Part shown: positions 16,659-23,721 of the stretch, in pieces
Position numbering within the stretch: position 1 is the stretch's first letter
How the letters are laid out: the number at the start of each line of letters is the position of its first letter
From: Phycisphaerales bacterium
GTDB lineage: Bacteria; Planctomycetota; Phycisphaerae; Phycisphaerales; UBA1924
Length of the DNA stretch: 45,106 nucleotides
Reading direction: 5' to 3'
Assembly (NCBI GenBank): GCA_020853815.1
Contig: JADYYE010000042.1
Location: forward strand, 1 to 45,106
Notes under the pieces: generated by a model
What the model saw: only the letters and a program-made list of their open reading frames with translations
Told to the model about the DNA's origin: nothing
Databases searched by the model: none
Position numbers and translations under genes: made by a program

Positions 16659-17912
16659 CTACCGAATCCCCTCGCTCTTCGGGCGGCTGCTCAGGTCCGC
16701 GCGCCAGCTCTCGACCTTTCGGCCCATCTCGAGCCCGAGCCTGCTCAGCGATTGCATCGTTTCGGCTTGGAACGCCCCCTCGACCGGCGGCCGCCATTCA
16801 TCGGGGATCGCGACGTAGCGAAACTCGACGTCGATCCCGTCGCGCCGCTGGAGCTCGGTGGCCAGCGAGAGCTGCCGGAGCGTCCCGATGGTCGACGAGC
16901 GGATCGCGGTCGCCACGCTCGCCTCGGTGATGGAGACCCAGGAGGGCTCGACGCGCTGGGGCGTGCCGCCGAGCTGGTTGTTCACGATGACCCAGAAGCG
17001 GAACTTCGGGAGCGCCCGCCCCCGGTTTCGCCTGCGGTATTCCTGCACCGGCGCGCCCTCGGCGCGCAGGTCGGCGTCGTAGAGGATGTTCGAGGTGGTC
17101 CCGCCGTCGACGAAGAGCGTGTCGTCGATGACGACCGGCGGGAAGAGCGCGGGGATCGCCGCCGACGCCATCAGCACCTTGTAGAAGCGATCGCTCTCCA
17201 GCTCGCCCGCCTCGATCCGCGCCGCCTCGGTCGTGAGGTCCCACGGGTGCATCCGCCCCAGGTCGAGGTTGGTCGCGCCGATCGCCAGCGTTCGCCCGTC
17301 GCGTTCGGCGGCGGCGATCGCCGCGATGGTCTTGGCGTCGATCTGCTCGCGCACATCGCGCTCCAGACCCGCGGTGCTCATGAAGGACTGTCGCCCCGGC
17401 AGGAAGAAGAAGATGTCGCGCAGCTCGATCCAGTCCTTCTTGGGGTTCTCGTACAGCGTGAGCACGCGCCGGTACGAATTCTCGTCGCCGATCAGCGCAA
17501 AGGGCGCGATGAGCGCCCCGGTGCTGACGCCCGTGACCACGTCGAACGTGGGGCGGGTCCATCCCGCGTCCCCGACCTCGCCCCAGCCCTCGAGCACCCC
17601 CGCCGCGAACGCGCCGTAATCGCCACCGCCGGAGATCATGAGGATGTCAAACACCGCGGGCGGCCCGCCGCGCTCCTGCATCTCGACCTCCTGCTCCATG
17701 CGTCGCACCGTGCGGTCGACCAGCTTGCGGAGGTGGCGCGCCATGCCCTCCTCCTGCACCCGGATGCGGGATTCAAGGTCCTCGGGGCTCAGCCTGGGAC
17801 GGCTGACGGCGCAGGCCGTCGTGCAAGCACACACGGCCAGGATGAGCAAGAGCCTGATCGCCGCCGGCGCGGCAAACCCCGGCCGTGTGCTTTCCGTTCT
17901 GTCCGTTGTCAT
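16659..17912 (-). CDS. Patatin-like phospholipase lipoprotein
   Basis: A 417-residue enzyme of the patatin family, which hydrolyses acyl esters of membrane lipids with a Ser-Asp dyad. The oxyanion-hole segment SGGGDYGAFAAG, the nucleophile elbow GVSTG (Ser130) and the aspartate motif DGG (in LFVDGGTTSN) are all present, so the enzyme should be active. The N terminus is a lipoprotein signal (AVCACTTACA), placing it at the envelope. A helical segment (residues about 45-85) separates the anchor from the catalytic domain. It is monocistronic as far as can be seen: the next gene on this strand starts at 18615, with a hairpin between. Confidence 0.92.
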   Translation of the reverse strand: MTTDRTESTRPGFAAPAAIRLLLILAVCACTTACAVSRPRLSPEDLESRIRVQEEGMARHLRKLVDRTVRRMEQEVEMQERGGPPAVFDILMISGGGDYGAFAAGVLEGWGEVGDAGWTRPTFDVVTGVSTGALIAPFALIGDENSYRRVLTLYENPKKDWIELRDIFFFLPGRQSFMSTAGLERDVREQIDAKTIAAIAAAERDGRTLAIGATNLDLGRMHPWDLTTEAARIEAGELESDRFYKVLMASAAIPALFPPVVIDDTLFVDGGTTSNILYDADLRAEGAPVQEYRRRNRGRALPKFRFWVIVNNQLGGTPQRVEPSWVSITEASVATAIRSSTIGTLRQLSLATELQRRDGIDVEFRYVAIPDEWRPPVEGAFQAETMQSLSRLGLEMGRKVESWRADLSSRPKSEGIR

Positions 17913-17988
17913 GGGGCAAGGCTAAGCCAGCACATCGCGTTTCGCCAATCCGAGATCAAGGCGCGTCGATCCGCCCGCCCAACGACGA

Positions 17989-18016
17989 GCGGCCCGGGCT
18001 TCTCCTCCCGGGCCGC
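17989..18016 (-). terminator. Hairpin downstream of the PEP-CTERM gene, possible terminator
   Basis: GCGGCCCGGG (17989-17998) and CCCGGGCCGC (18007-18016) form a perfect 10-bp stem with an 8-nt loop, 27 nt beyond the stop of the leftward PEP-CTERM gene. No T-run follows on that strand, so it may be a pause or rho-assisted end rather than a classical terminator. Confidence 0.55.
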
Positions 18017-18042
18017 TTGCGATGCTTGACGAGTCAGGACGA

Positions 18043-18615
18043 TCAGCGACGCCGGCGGAGCCAGGCCAGCCCGCCCACGCCCAGGAGTGTGGCGCTCGCC
18101 GGTCCGGGAACGACGGTGAGGCTCACGTCGTCGACGTAGTACGTCGCGATCTGGTCGCGTCCCTGGATCCAGAGTTCATCGGCGTCGAAGTTCGCCGTGA
18201 AGTCGATCGTGAACTCGCCCCAGGATTCCAGGCCGGTCGGGACGATGCCCATGGCGTAGTCCTCCTGCCACGAGCCGTTCTTGAACGACCGGACGATCAA
18301 CTCGTCGTCGCCGACGCCGTTGTTGTAAACCCACATGGAGAAGTGGTACGACTCACCGGCGGAGATGGCGACGCTCTGGAAGAGGCTGGTGTTGGCGGTG
18401 GCGCCGTGCCCGAAGCGGACGGAGTTGGTCCCGCTGAATCCGAAGTTGGTGACGAACTCGTAGTCGTAATCGACGCCGAGGTTCTGCAGGGTCCAGGGCG
18501 AGAGGCCGCTCTCGAAGCTGCCGTTGGTGATGAGCTCCGCTCGGGCGGTACCCGCGAACCCCAGCGCGATCGCCCCCACACCCGCCATCAACACATTCTT
18601 CATCCCGCGATTCAT
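18043..18615 (-). CDS. PEP-CTERM-sorted secreted protein
   Basis: A 190-residue exported protein. The signal peptide (MKNVLMAGVGAIALGFAGTA, preceded by MNRG) is followed by a jelly-roll-like domain that begins ELITNGSFESGLSPWTLQNL, the usual opening of carbohydrate-binding-type beta-sandwiches in PEP-CTERM proteins. It ends with VPGPASATLLGVGG, then a short hydrophobic run and RRRR, which fits the PEP-CTERM sorting tripartite signal in a planctomycete variant (VPGP). Such tails are cut by an exosortase after membrane insertion. AGGAG lies 6 nt before the ATG at 18615. The partner exosortase is not in the window. Ligand and role are unknown. Confidence 0.88.
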   Translation of the reverse strand: MNRGMKNVLMAGVGAIALGFAGTARAELITNGSFESGLSPWTLQNLGVDYDYEFVTNFGFSGTNSVRFGHGATANTSLFQSVAISAGESYHFSMWVYNNGVGDDELIVRSFKNGSWQEDYAMGIVPTGLESWGEFTIDFTANFDADELWIQGRDQIATYYVDDVSLTVVPGPASATLLGVGGLAWLRRRR

Positions 18616-18851
18616 GTCGTTCTCCTGTTCTCTCGATTCTCCGCGCCGGCGCACGAAACACCTCCGCACGCGCGGCACGCATCTCACGCGGCTCCGCCCG
18701 GTCCACGCACACGCGCCGACCAGACCCGTCGCCATGTCCTCACCATGTCTGGCGACGCCCGCACCCGCAACGGCCGGTGATTTTCGGATTTTTCTTCGGG
18801 CACCCCGCCCTTGGCTCCCCGCGCCGCGCGACACCTCGGCCGCGCCCGCGA

Positions 18852-19256
18852 TCACCGCCGGTCCGTGCCCGCACCGCCCGGCGGCTCCTTCCCGCACTCG
18901 GCGCAGGTCCCGAACAGCGTGATCTCGTGCTCGCGCACCTTGAACCCCGGCGGTACGAGCGATGCCATGCTCCCCATGCACCCCGTGATGTCGAACACCC
19001 TGCCGCACTCGTCGCAGCGGAAGTGGTGGTGGTGCCCGATGTGGGCGGCCTCAAACCGCGGCGGCTCGCCCGGGATATGCACGCTCACCGCGTCCCCCGC
19101 GTCCGTCAGCATCTTCAGCGTCCGATAGATCGTCGCCAGGTTGATCGACCTCACGCGGGCTCGCGACAACTCCAGCAACTCCTGCGGCGTCAGCGGGCGG
19201 CCCGCCCCGCGCAGCGCCTCCTCGATCGCGGTTCTCTGCGGCGTTCGACGCTCCAT
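18852..19256 (-). CDS. Fur-family metal-responsive repressor
   Basis: A 134-residue Fur/Zur/PerR-type regulator. The N-terminal winged helix contains PLTPQELLELSRARVRSINL and TIYRTLKMLTDAG, the family's recognition region. The dimerisation half has HIGHHHHFRCDEC, the histidine cluster of the metal site with the first Cys pair, and CAECG as the second, forming a structural zinc site. The metal sensed (iron, zinc, manganese) or peroxide cannot be assigned. Start 19256 gives the standard length; longer readings add 50 Arg-rich residues with no family match. It is divergent from the HTH gene at 19430 across a 173-nt spacer and may control it. Confidence 0.9.
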   Translation of the reverse strand: MERRTPQRTAIEEALRGAGRPLTPQELLELSRARVRSINLATIYRTLKMLTDAGDAVSVHIPGEPPRFEAAHIGHHHHFRCDECGRVFDITGCMGSMASLVPPGFKVREHEITLFGTCAECGKEPPGGAGTDRR

Positions 19257-19414
19257 CCGCCCAAGCGTACCCGATCGGAGACGACGCGCGGGCCAGCCGG
19301 CCTTGAATGGCCCGGCGATCCCTCCGTCCCGGCGGCGCGAGCCCCGCGGTTGGCGTGTCGCGCGACACGCTCGCGAACTGGCAGCGAAGTTGGTTTCGCC
19401 GAACACGCCTTTCT

Positions 19415-19422
19415 GGTATAAC
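19415..19422 (+). promoter_or_regulatory. Extended -10 promoter, probably leaderless
   Basis: TGGTATAAC (19414-19422) fits an extended -10 box (TG, one base, TATAAT-like). The expected start of transcription, about 7 nt after the box, is 19429-19430, exactly the GTG start codon of the HTH gene. No Shine-Dalgarno sequence lies before that GTG. A leaderless mRNA is the simplest reading. No good -35 is present at the usual spacing, as is common with extended -10 promoters. Confidence 0.6.
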
Positions 19423-19429
19423 GATCGCC

Positions 19430-19918
19430 GTGGAAGTCACCGAACTCCATGAACGCCTCCTGGCCGCCGCGGGCGATCGCTCGTTCCGCCACATCGGCGA
19501 GCTGACCAACACCAACCCCGAGACGGTGCGTCGCTACATGTCCGGGCAGGCGCCCAGCGCCGAGTTTCTCGCGGAGTTCTGCGTCGCGTTCGGCGTGAGC
19601 GGCGAGTGGCTGCTCCTGGGGCGCGGCCCGATGCGCGCCACCGAGGTCAAGGGGCACATGCTCCGCCACGCCGATCCCTCCGAGCTTCTGGCGGCGATGG
19701 CCAGCACGCTGGAAAAGCTCATCGACCGCGTGGACCGGCTGGATCGATTTGTGCAGACGCTCGAGACGCGCGTGCGGGCCAAGGCCCTGCCGATCGCGCC
19801 AAGTGTGAACGGAGTGGGGAGCCATGAGCCAGCAGCGACCGCCGCTGATTCCGCCCGGGACCGGGCCCGACGCATCGGCATCGCTGTCGCCCAGCGACCA
19901 CGTCAGGATGCTGGTTGA
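19430..19918 (+). CDS. CI-like helix-turn-helix protein with coiled coil
   Basis: A protein of about 162 residues from GTG 19430. The first 65 residues form a phage CI-like helix-turn-helix: HIGELTNTNPETVRRYMSGQ, then PSAEFLAEFCVAFGVSGEWL and LLGRGPM, the pattern of cytoplasmic XRE/CI-type repressors. Residues about 90-125 (LEKLIDRVDRLDRFVQTLET) form a coiled coil likely to mediate dimerisation. There is no peptidase or metal-binding effector domain. It is divergent from the Fur-family gene and overlaps the next gene by up to 95 nt. The promoter position suggests a leaderless message. Targets are unknown; there are no other phage genes around it. Confidence 0.8.
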   Translation: MEVTELHERLLAAAGDRSFRHIGELTNTNPETVRRYMSGQAPSAEFLAEFCVAFGVSGEWLLLGRGPMRATEVKGHMLRHADPSELLAAMASTLEKLIDRVDRLDRFVQTLETRVRAKALPIAPSVNGVGSHEPAATAADSARDRARRIGIAVAQRPRQDAG

Positions 19919-20294
19919 ACTCCTCCGCCCCGCGACGCCCGAACTGGCGCGGCGCTGGCTGGCGGCGTTGCTCGCGGTCCCCGAGAACGAACGCGCGGGC
20001 GTGGTCGACGCTGTCGAGCGTCAGATCATCGCCACCTACGAGCACGCCGAGCCGGATCGCACCGGACCTGACCACTCCAAGCCGGATCACGCCAAAGCAG
20101 ATCACGCCAACCCGGAACATGAAAAAGTGGTCGGCCTCGACGTCGTGCACCCGCCCGTCTCGCGCGAGGCCTACGTCGAGCAGGTGGTCGTGACCTACGC
20201 CGCCGCGCCCGAGTCGACCGCCAGCGCCGCCGACTCTCCCGAAAAGCGCGCCAAGCGCCGCGCGGCCTCGGGCGCTCAATCCCGCGCCCGATAG
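19824..20294 (+). CDS. Hypothetical protein with Asp-His repeat
   Basis: A 156-residue protein of no recognised family. Residues about 25-75 are helical (SDHVRMLVELLRPATPELAR), then come three 15-bp units encoding DHSKP, DHAKA and DHANP (20070-20114), and a Lys/Arg/Ala-rich tail. ATG 19824 has a close GGAG but overlaps the HTH gene by 95 nt; ATG 19908 would cut the overlap to 11 nt but lacks a ribosome site. The overlap suggests translational coupling. The Asp-His repeat could bind metal, which would fit the neighbouring Fur-family gene, but this is speculation. Confidence 0.6.
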   Translation: MSQQRPPLIPPGTGPDASASLSPSDHVRMLVELLRPATPELARRWLAALLAVPENERAGVVDAVERQIIATYEHAEPDRTGPDHSKPDHAKADHANPEHEKVVGLDVVHPPVSREAYVEQVVVTYAAAPESTASAADSPEKRAKRRAASGAQSRAR

Positions 20295-20382
20295 CGCTCC
20301 CCGTCGCTTGCCGCGCACGGATATCCCGCACGACCCGACCTCCACGCGCTCCCGCGAAACCTCGCCCTGACCCTTCCTAGCC

Positions 20383-21612
20383 TTGCGCCGCCTCAAGGCC
20401 GATATCTCGTGCGCCCTTCGCCCGTTTGCCCGCAAGACCAACCGCCCCGTGCTCATCGCCCAAGCCCATTCCTTTACCCAGCAGGCCCGCCTGGCGATCA
20501 CACTCGCCTGGGTCGCGGGCTACACCAACATCGTCGCCCTCATCGCCTGCGGCACGGTCACCAGCCACGTCACCGGCAACGCCAGCAACCTCGGACGCCA
20601 CGTCGTCGAGGGGAGCTGGCCCGCCGCCGTCTTCATGCTCTTCGTGCTCGCGATGTTCTTCGCCGGCGCGTGCGTGTCGGCGATCCTGACCGAATCGGGC
20701 TGGCGACGCGGCTCCGAATCGATCTATGTTCTGCCGTCGCTGGCTCAGGCGATTCTCCTCGCCGCCTTCGCGCTGGGGCTCGAGCTCCGCGAGCCCAACC
20801 AGCCGCCTTCCATGCTGGCCATCTGGTGGCTGACCGGCTTGGCCTCGATGGCGATGGGCCTGCAGAACGCGACGATCACCCGCATCTCCAGCGGCGTCGT
20901 CCGCACCACGCACCTGACCGGTGTGCTCACCGACCTGGGCTCCGAGACCGTGCAGTTCTTCTACTGGCTCAGCGATCGGCGGCGTTCCAGCCCGCCCCTC
21001 TCGCCCGTCGCGCTCCTGCACTCCGCCCGCACGCACCCGACCGCCCGACGCCTGGCGCTCCTGGCCTCGATCATCGGCTCGTTCATGCTCGGGGCGGCGC
21101 TGGGCACGCTCGCGATCGACCACTTCCCCAAGTGGGCCATGGTGCCGCCCGTGCTCTTCCTCTTCTGGATCATCTGGCAGGACATCCACGTCCCCATGTG
21201 CGACATCGAGGCCTCGGGCGAGTACGGCTCGGGAGGCGTCGATCTCCCCGCCGGCATCGCCGTCTTCCACCTGCGCCGGGACAAGGACCGCTCCGGGCGC
21301 GTCCACCGTCTGCCCAACCTGCTCCGCTGGTGCGAACGACTCCCGGCGGCGACGCGCGTGCTGGTGCTCGACCTGGCCGACCTCAGCGAGTTCGACGCCG
21401 ACGCCGCGTGGGAGCTGCGCGCCCTGTTCAACCAGGCCAAGTCGCGCGGGCGCCACCTGCTCTTTGCCGGCATGACCGGGGCCCAGTACAACGCCCTTCG
21501 CGCCGGCGGCGCCGCCGACGTCCTCGACCCCAACAACGTCTGCCCCGATCTTGAACTGGCGATCGCCCGAGCGATCATGATCCTCGAGCACCCGCCCGCC
21601 CGCGCGGGCTAA
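20383..21612 (+). CDS. DUF1275 (YoaK-like) membrane protein fused to a STAS domain
   Basis: A protein of about 409 residues from TTG 20383 (GTG 20449 is an alternative; neither has a clear ribosome site). Residues about 30-265 carry six membrane segments of the DUF1275/YoaK family: TLAWVAGYTNIVALIACGTV, then TSHVTGNASNL, and THLTGVLTDLG. DUF1275 members are putative transporters of unknown substrate. Residues about 285-395 resemble a STAS domain: VLVLDLADLSEFDADAAWEL, then LFNQAKSRGRHLLFAGM. STAS domains usually regulate SulP transporters or act as anti-sigma antagonists; the usual Asp-Ser/Thr switch position is Asp-Ala here. The gene converges on a SulP-STAS transporter with overlapping stop codons. 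Confidence 0.83.
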   Translation: MRRLKADISCALRPFARKTNRPVLIAQAHSFTQQARLAITLAWVAGYTNIVALIACGTVTSHVTGNASNLGRHVVEGSWPAAVFMLFVLAMFFAGACVSAILTESGWRRGSESIYVLPSLAQAILLAAFALGLELREPNQPPSMLAIWWLTGLASMAMGLQNATITRISSGVVRTTHLTGVLTDLGSETVQFFYWLSDRRRSSPPLSPVALLHSARTHPTARRLALLASIIGSFMLGAALGTLAIDHFPKWAMVPPVLFLFWIIWQDIHVPMCDIEASGEYGSGGVDLPAGIAVFHLRRDKDRSGRVHRLPNLLRWCERLPAATRVLVLDLADLSEFDADAAWELRALFNQAKSRGRHLLFAGMTGAQYNALRAGGAADVLDPNNVCPDLELAIARAIMILEHPPARAG

Positions 21613-23465
21613 TCGGCCGTGATGCCGGGCCCGCCCGCGGACGCCTTCTCGCCGGCAGTCCCTGCCTCGCCCACGATCTGTCTCGCACGCGCCAGCGCGT
21701 CGTCGAGGTTCTCGTGGATGTTCTCCAGACCGATCTCGTTGTCCATCCCCGCCTTCACCATCTCGAACAGCGGGTGGGCGTGGACCCCGCCCAGCAGCAG
21801 CACCGTCCCGTGCTTCACGCAGCGCCGATGGAACTCGCGCAGCGCATTCAGCCCCGTCGCGTCGATGTGCGGCACATAGCGCATACGCAGGATCACCGCA
21901 CGCGGCGGCTTCTCGATCTGGTCCAGCGCGTCGCGCAGGTTGTTCGCCACGCCGAAGAAGAACGGCCCGTTGATCTCGTACACCTCCACGCCCCGCGGCA
22001 CACGCCGTTCGCGCACCGCGCCGGGGTCCTTGGGGTCCGGCTTCTCCGTCTCCTGCCCCTCCTCGATCTCCTCGTTCAGCCCGGTGACTGTCGTCACCTG
22101 CGCCATGCGACGCATGAACAGGATCGACGAGAGCAGGATGCCCGTTCCCACCGCGATCGTCAGGTCAAACAAGACCGTCAGACCGAACGTCGTGAGCAGC
22201 ACCAGAACATCCGGCTTTGGCGCCCGCAGCAGCGAGCGGAAATGCTCGAGCTCGCTCACCTTCCACGCGACCATTACCAAGATCGCCGCCAGCGACGCGA
22301 GCGGGACGGCCTTGGCGAGCGGCGCGAGCGCCAGCATGAACAGAAGCACGAAAATCGCGTGGAGCAAGCCCGACACCGGCGTCCTGGCGCCGCTGCGGAT
22401 GTTGGCCGCCGTGCGCGCGATCGCGCCGGTCGCGGGCAGGCCGAAGAACGTCACGCTCGCCAGGTTTGCCACGCCCTGCGCGATCAATTCCTGGTCGGAG
22501 CGGTGGCGATAGCCCGTCATGCCGTCGGCGACGACCGCCGAAAGCAGGCTCTCGATCGCGCCCAGGAACGCGATAGCGGACGCGGAGGGGATCAGCTCGC
22601 GCACCATCGCGTAGGAAATCGTCGGGAAGTGGGGGGCGGGCAGGCTGCTGGGAATCCCGCCGAAGCGCGTGCCCACGGTCTCGACCAGAGGGCGCGCGTG
22701 AACGCCGTCGAACAGCACCGTGGTCGTCGACCATCCCATGAGCTTGACGAGCAGGGCGCTCAGTCCCACCGCGACGATCGCGCCGGGCACGCGCGGCGCC
22801 ACCCGCCGCAGCACCGACAGGATCACGAGCGACCCCAGCCCGATCCCCAGCGAGTGCCAGCTGACCGTGGCGTGGTGCTCCCAGAAGAGCATCAGCTTCT
22901 CGACGAAATCCGCGGGGATCGTCGCGGGCTTGCCTTCAACCGTAAGGATCGTGAGACCGAAGAAGTCCTTGATCTGCGACGCGAGGATCACCGTGCCGAT
23001 GCCCGCGGTGAAGCCCGCCGTCACCGGGTACGGCACGAACTTGATCACGCCGCCGAATCGGAACGCGCCCAGCAGGATCAGGATCACGCCCGCCATGCAC
23101 GTCGCGAGCACCAGCCCCTCATAACCGTGCGTGGCGCAGATGCTGAACACCAGCGGCATGAACGCCGCCGTCGGGCCGCCGATCTGGAACCGCGACCCGC
23201 CCAGCCCGGAGATGATCGCGCCCGCGATCACCGCCGTGAACAGGCCCATCGCGGGCGGCGTGAGCCACGGGTGCAACGCCGCGAGCTGCTCCGCGATGCT
23301 CTGCGGGATGCTCGCGATTCCCAGCGCCATCGCCAAAGGAAGTGCGATCACCGCGACCGTCGCCCCCGCCCCAAGGTCCGCAAGAAACGGGCGGAACCCA
23401 TACCCTTCGCGCAGCGACGTCACGATTTGCGGCGTGAAGTGCGCTTTCCACGTTGACTTTGGCAC
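21609..23465 (-). CDS. SulP-family anion transporter with STAS domain
   Basis: A 618-residue SulP (SLC26) transporter. It has the family's early motif (LPLAMALGIASIPQSIAEQL, then SGLGGSRFQIGGPTAAF), about twelve to fourteen membrane segments to residue 450, and a C-terminal STAS domain (AVILRMRYVPHIDATGLNAL). Members move sulfate, bicarbonate or dicarboxylates; the substrate is not decided by sequence alone. A charged insertion of about 30 residues sits between membrane part and STAS domain. ATG at 23465 is not far from the 23466-23721 spacer that separates it from the divergent mrdA. The stop codon overlaps that of the convergent DUF1275-STAS gene. Confidence 0.94.
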   Translation of the reverse strand: MPKSTWKAHFTPQIVTSLREGYGFRPFLADLGAGATVAVIALPLAMALGIASIPQSIAEQLAALHPWLTPPAMGLFTAVIAGAIISGLGGSRFQIGGPTAAFMPLVFSICATHGYEGLVLATCMAGVILILLGAFRFGGVIKFVPYPVTAGFTAGIGTVILASQIKDFFGLTILTVEGKPATIPADFVEKLMLFWEHHATVSWHSLGIGLGSLVILSVLRRVAPRVPGAIVAVGLSALLVKLMGWSTTTVLFDGVHARPLVETVGTRFGGIPSSLPAPHFPTISYAMVRELIPSASAIAFLGAIESLLSAVVADGMTGYRHRSDQELIAQGVANLASVTFFGLPATGAIARTAANIRSGARTPVSGLLHAIFVLLFMLALAPLAKAVPLASLAAILVMVAWKVSELEHFRSLLRAPKPDVLVLLTTFGLTVLFDLTIAVGTGILLSSILFMRRMAQVTTVTGLNEEIEEGQETEKPDPKDPGAVRERRVPRGVEVYEINGPFFFGVANNLRDALDQIEKPPRAVILRMRYVPHIDATGLNALREFHRRCVKHGTVLLLGGVHAHPLFEMVKAGMDNEIGLENIHENLDDALARARQIVGEAGTAGEKASAGGPGITAD

Positions 23466-23721
23466 ATGGCCTCCGTGCCCGCGTCCGGGCGGCCCATGGT
23501 ACGGCCCGCCGCTCCCGGCTGTCGAGCTTCCACAGGCCGCGGATTCACTCCGCGCACGGATGAAATGCTCGAGCCGTCCCGCCGCGCTCGATCTCCCCGC
23601 AAACTACGGGAAAGCCGCTCCGTTCGCCGATCCTGAGAGATCGCCGCGGCGCGGCCACGCTGTCGCTCCGCGCCGATACCGTCCGTCGTCCGTCGCACGC
23701 CCCTTCCGATCACGCCGCCCC

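Noticed and set aside
19307..19429. Upstream extension of the HTH gene from an earlier ATG
   Set aside because: The added residues are Arg/Pro-rich and unlike the family, and the -10 box lies inside the extension.
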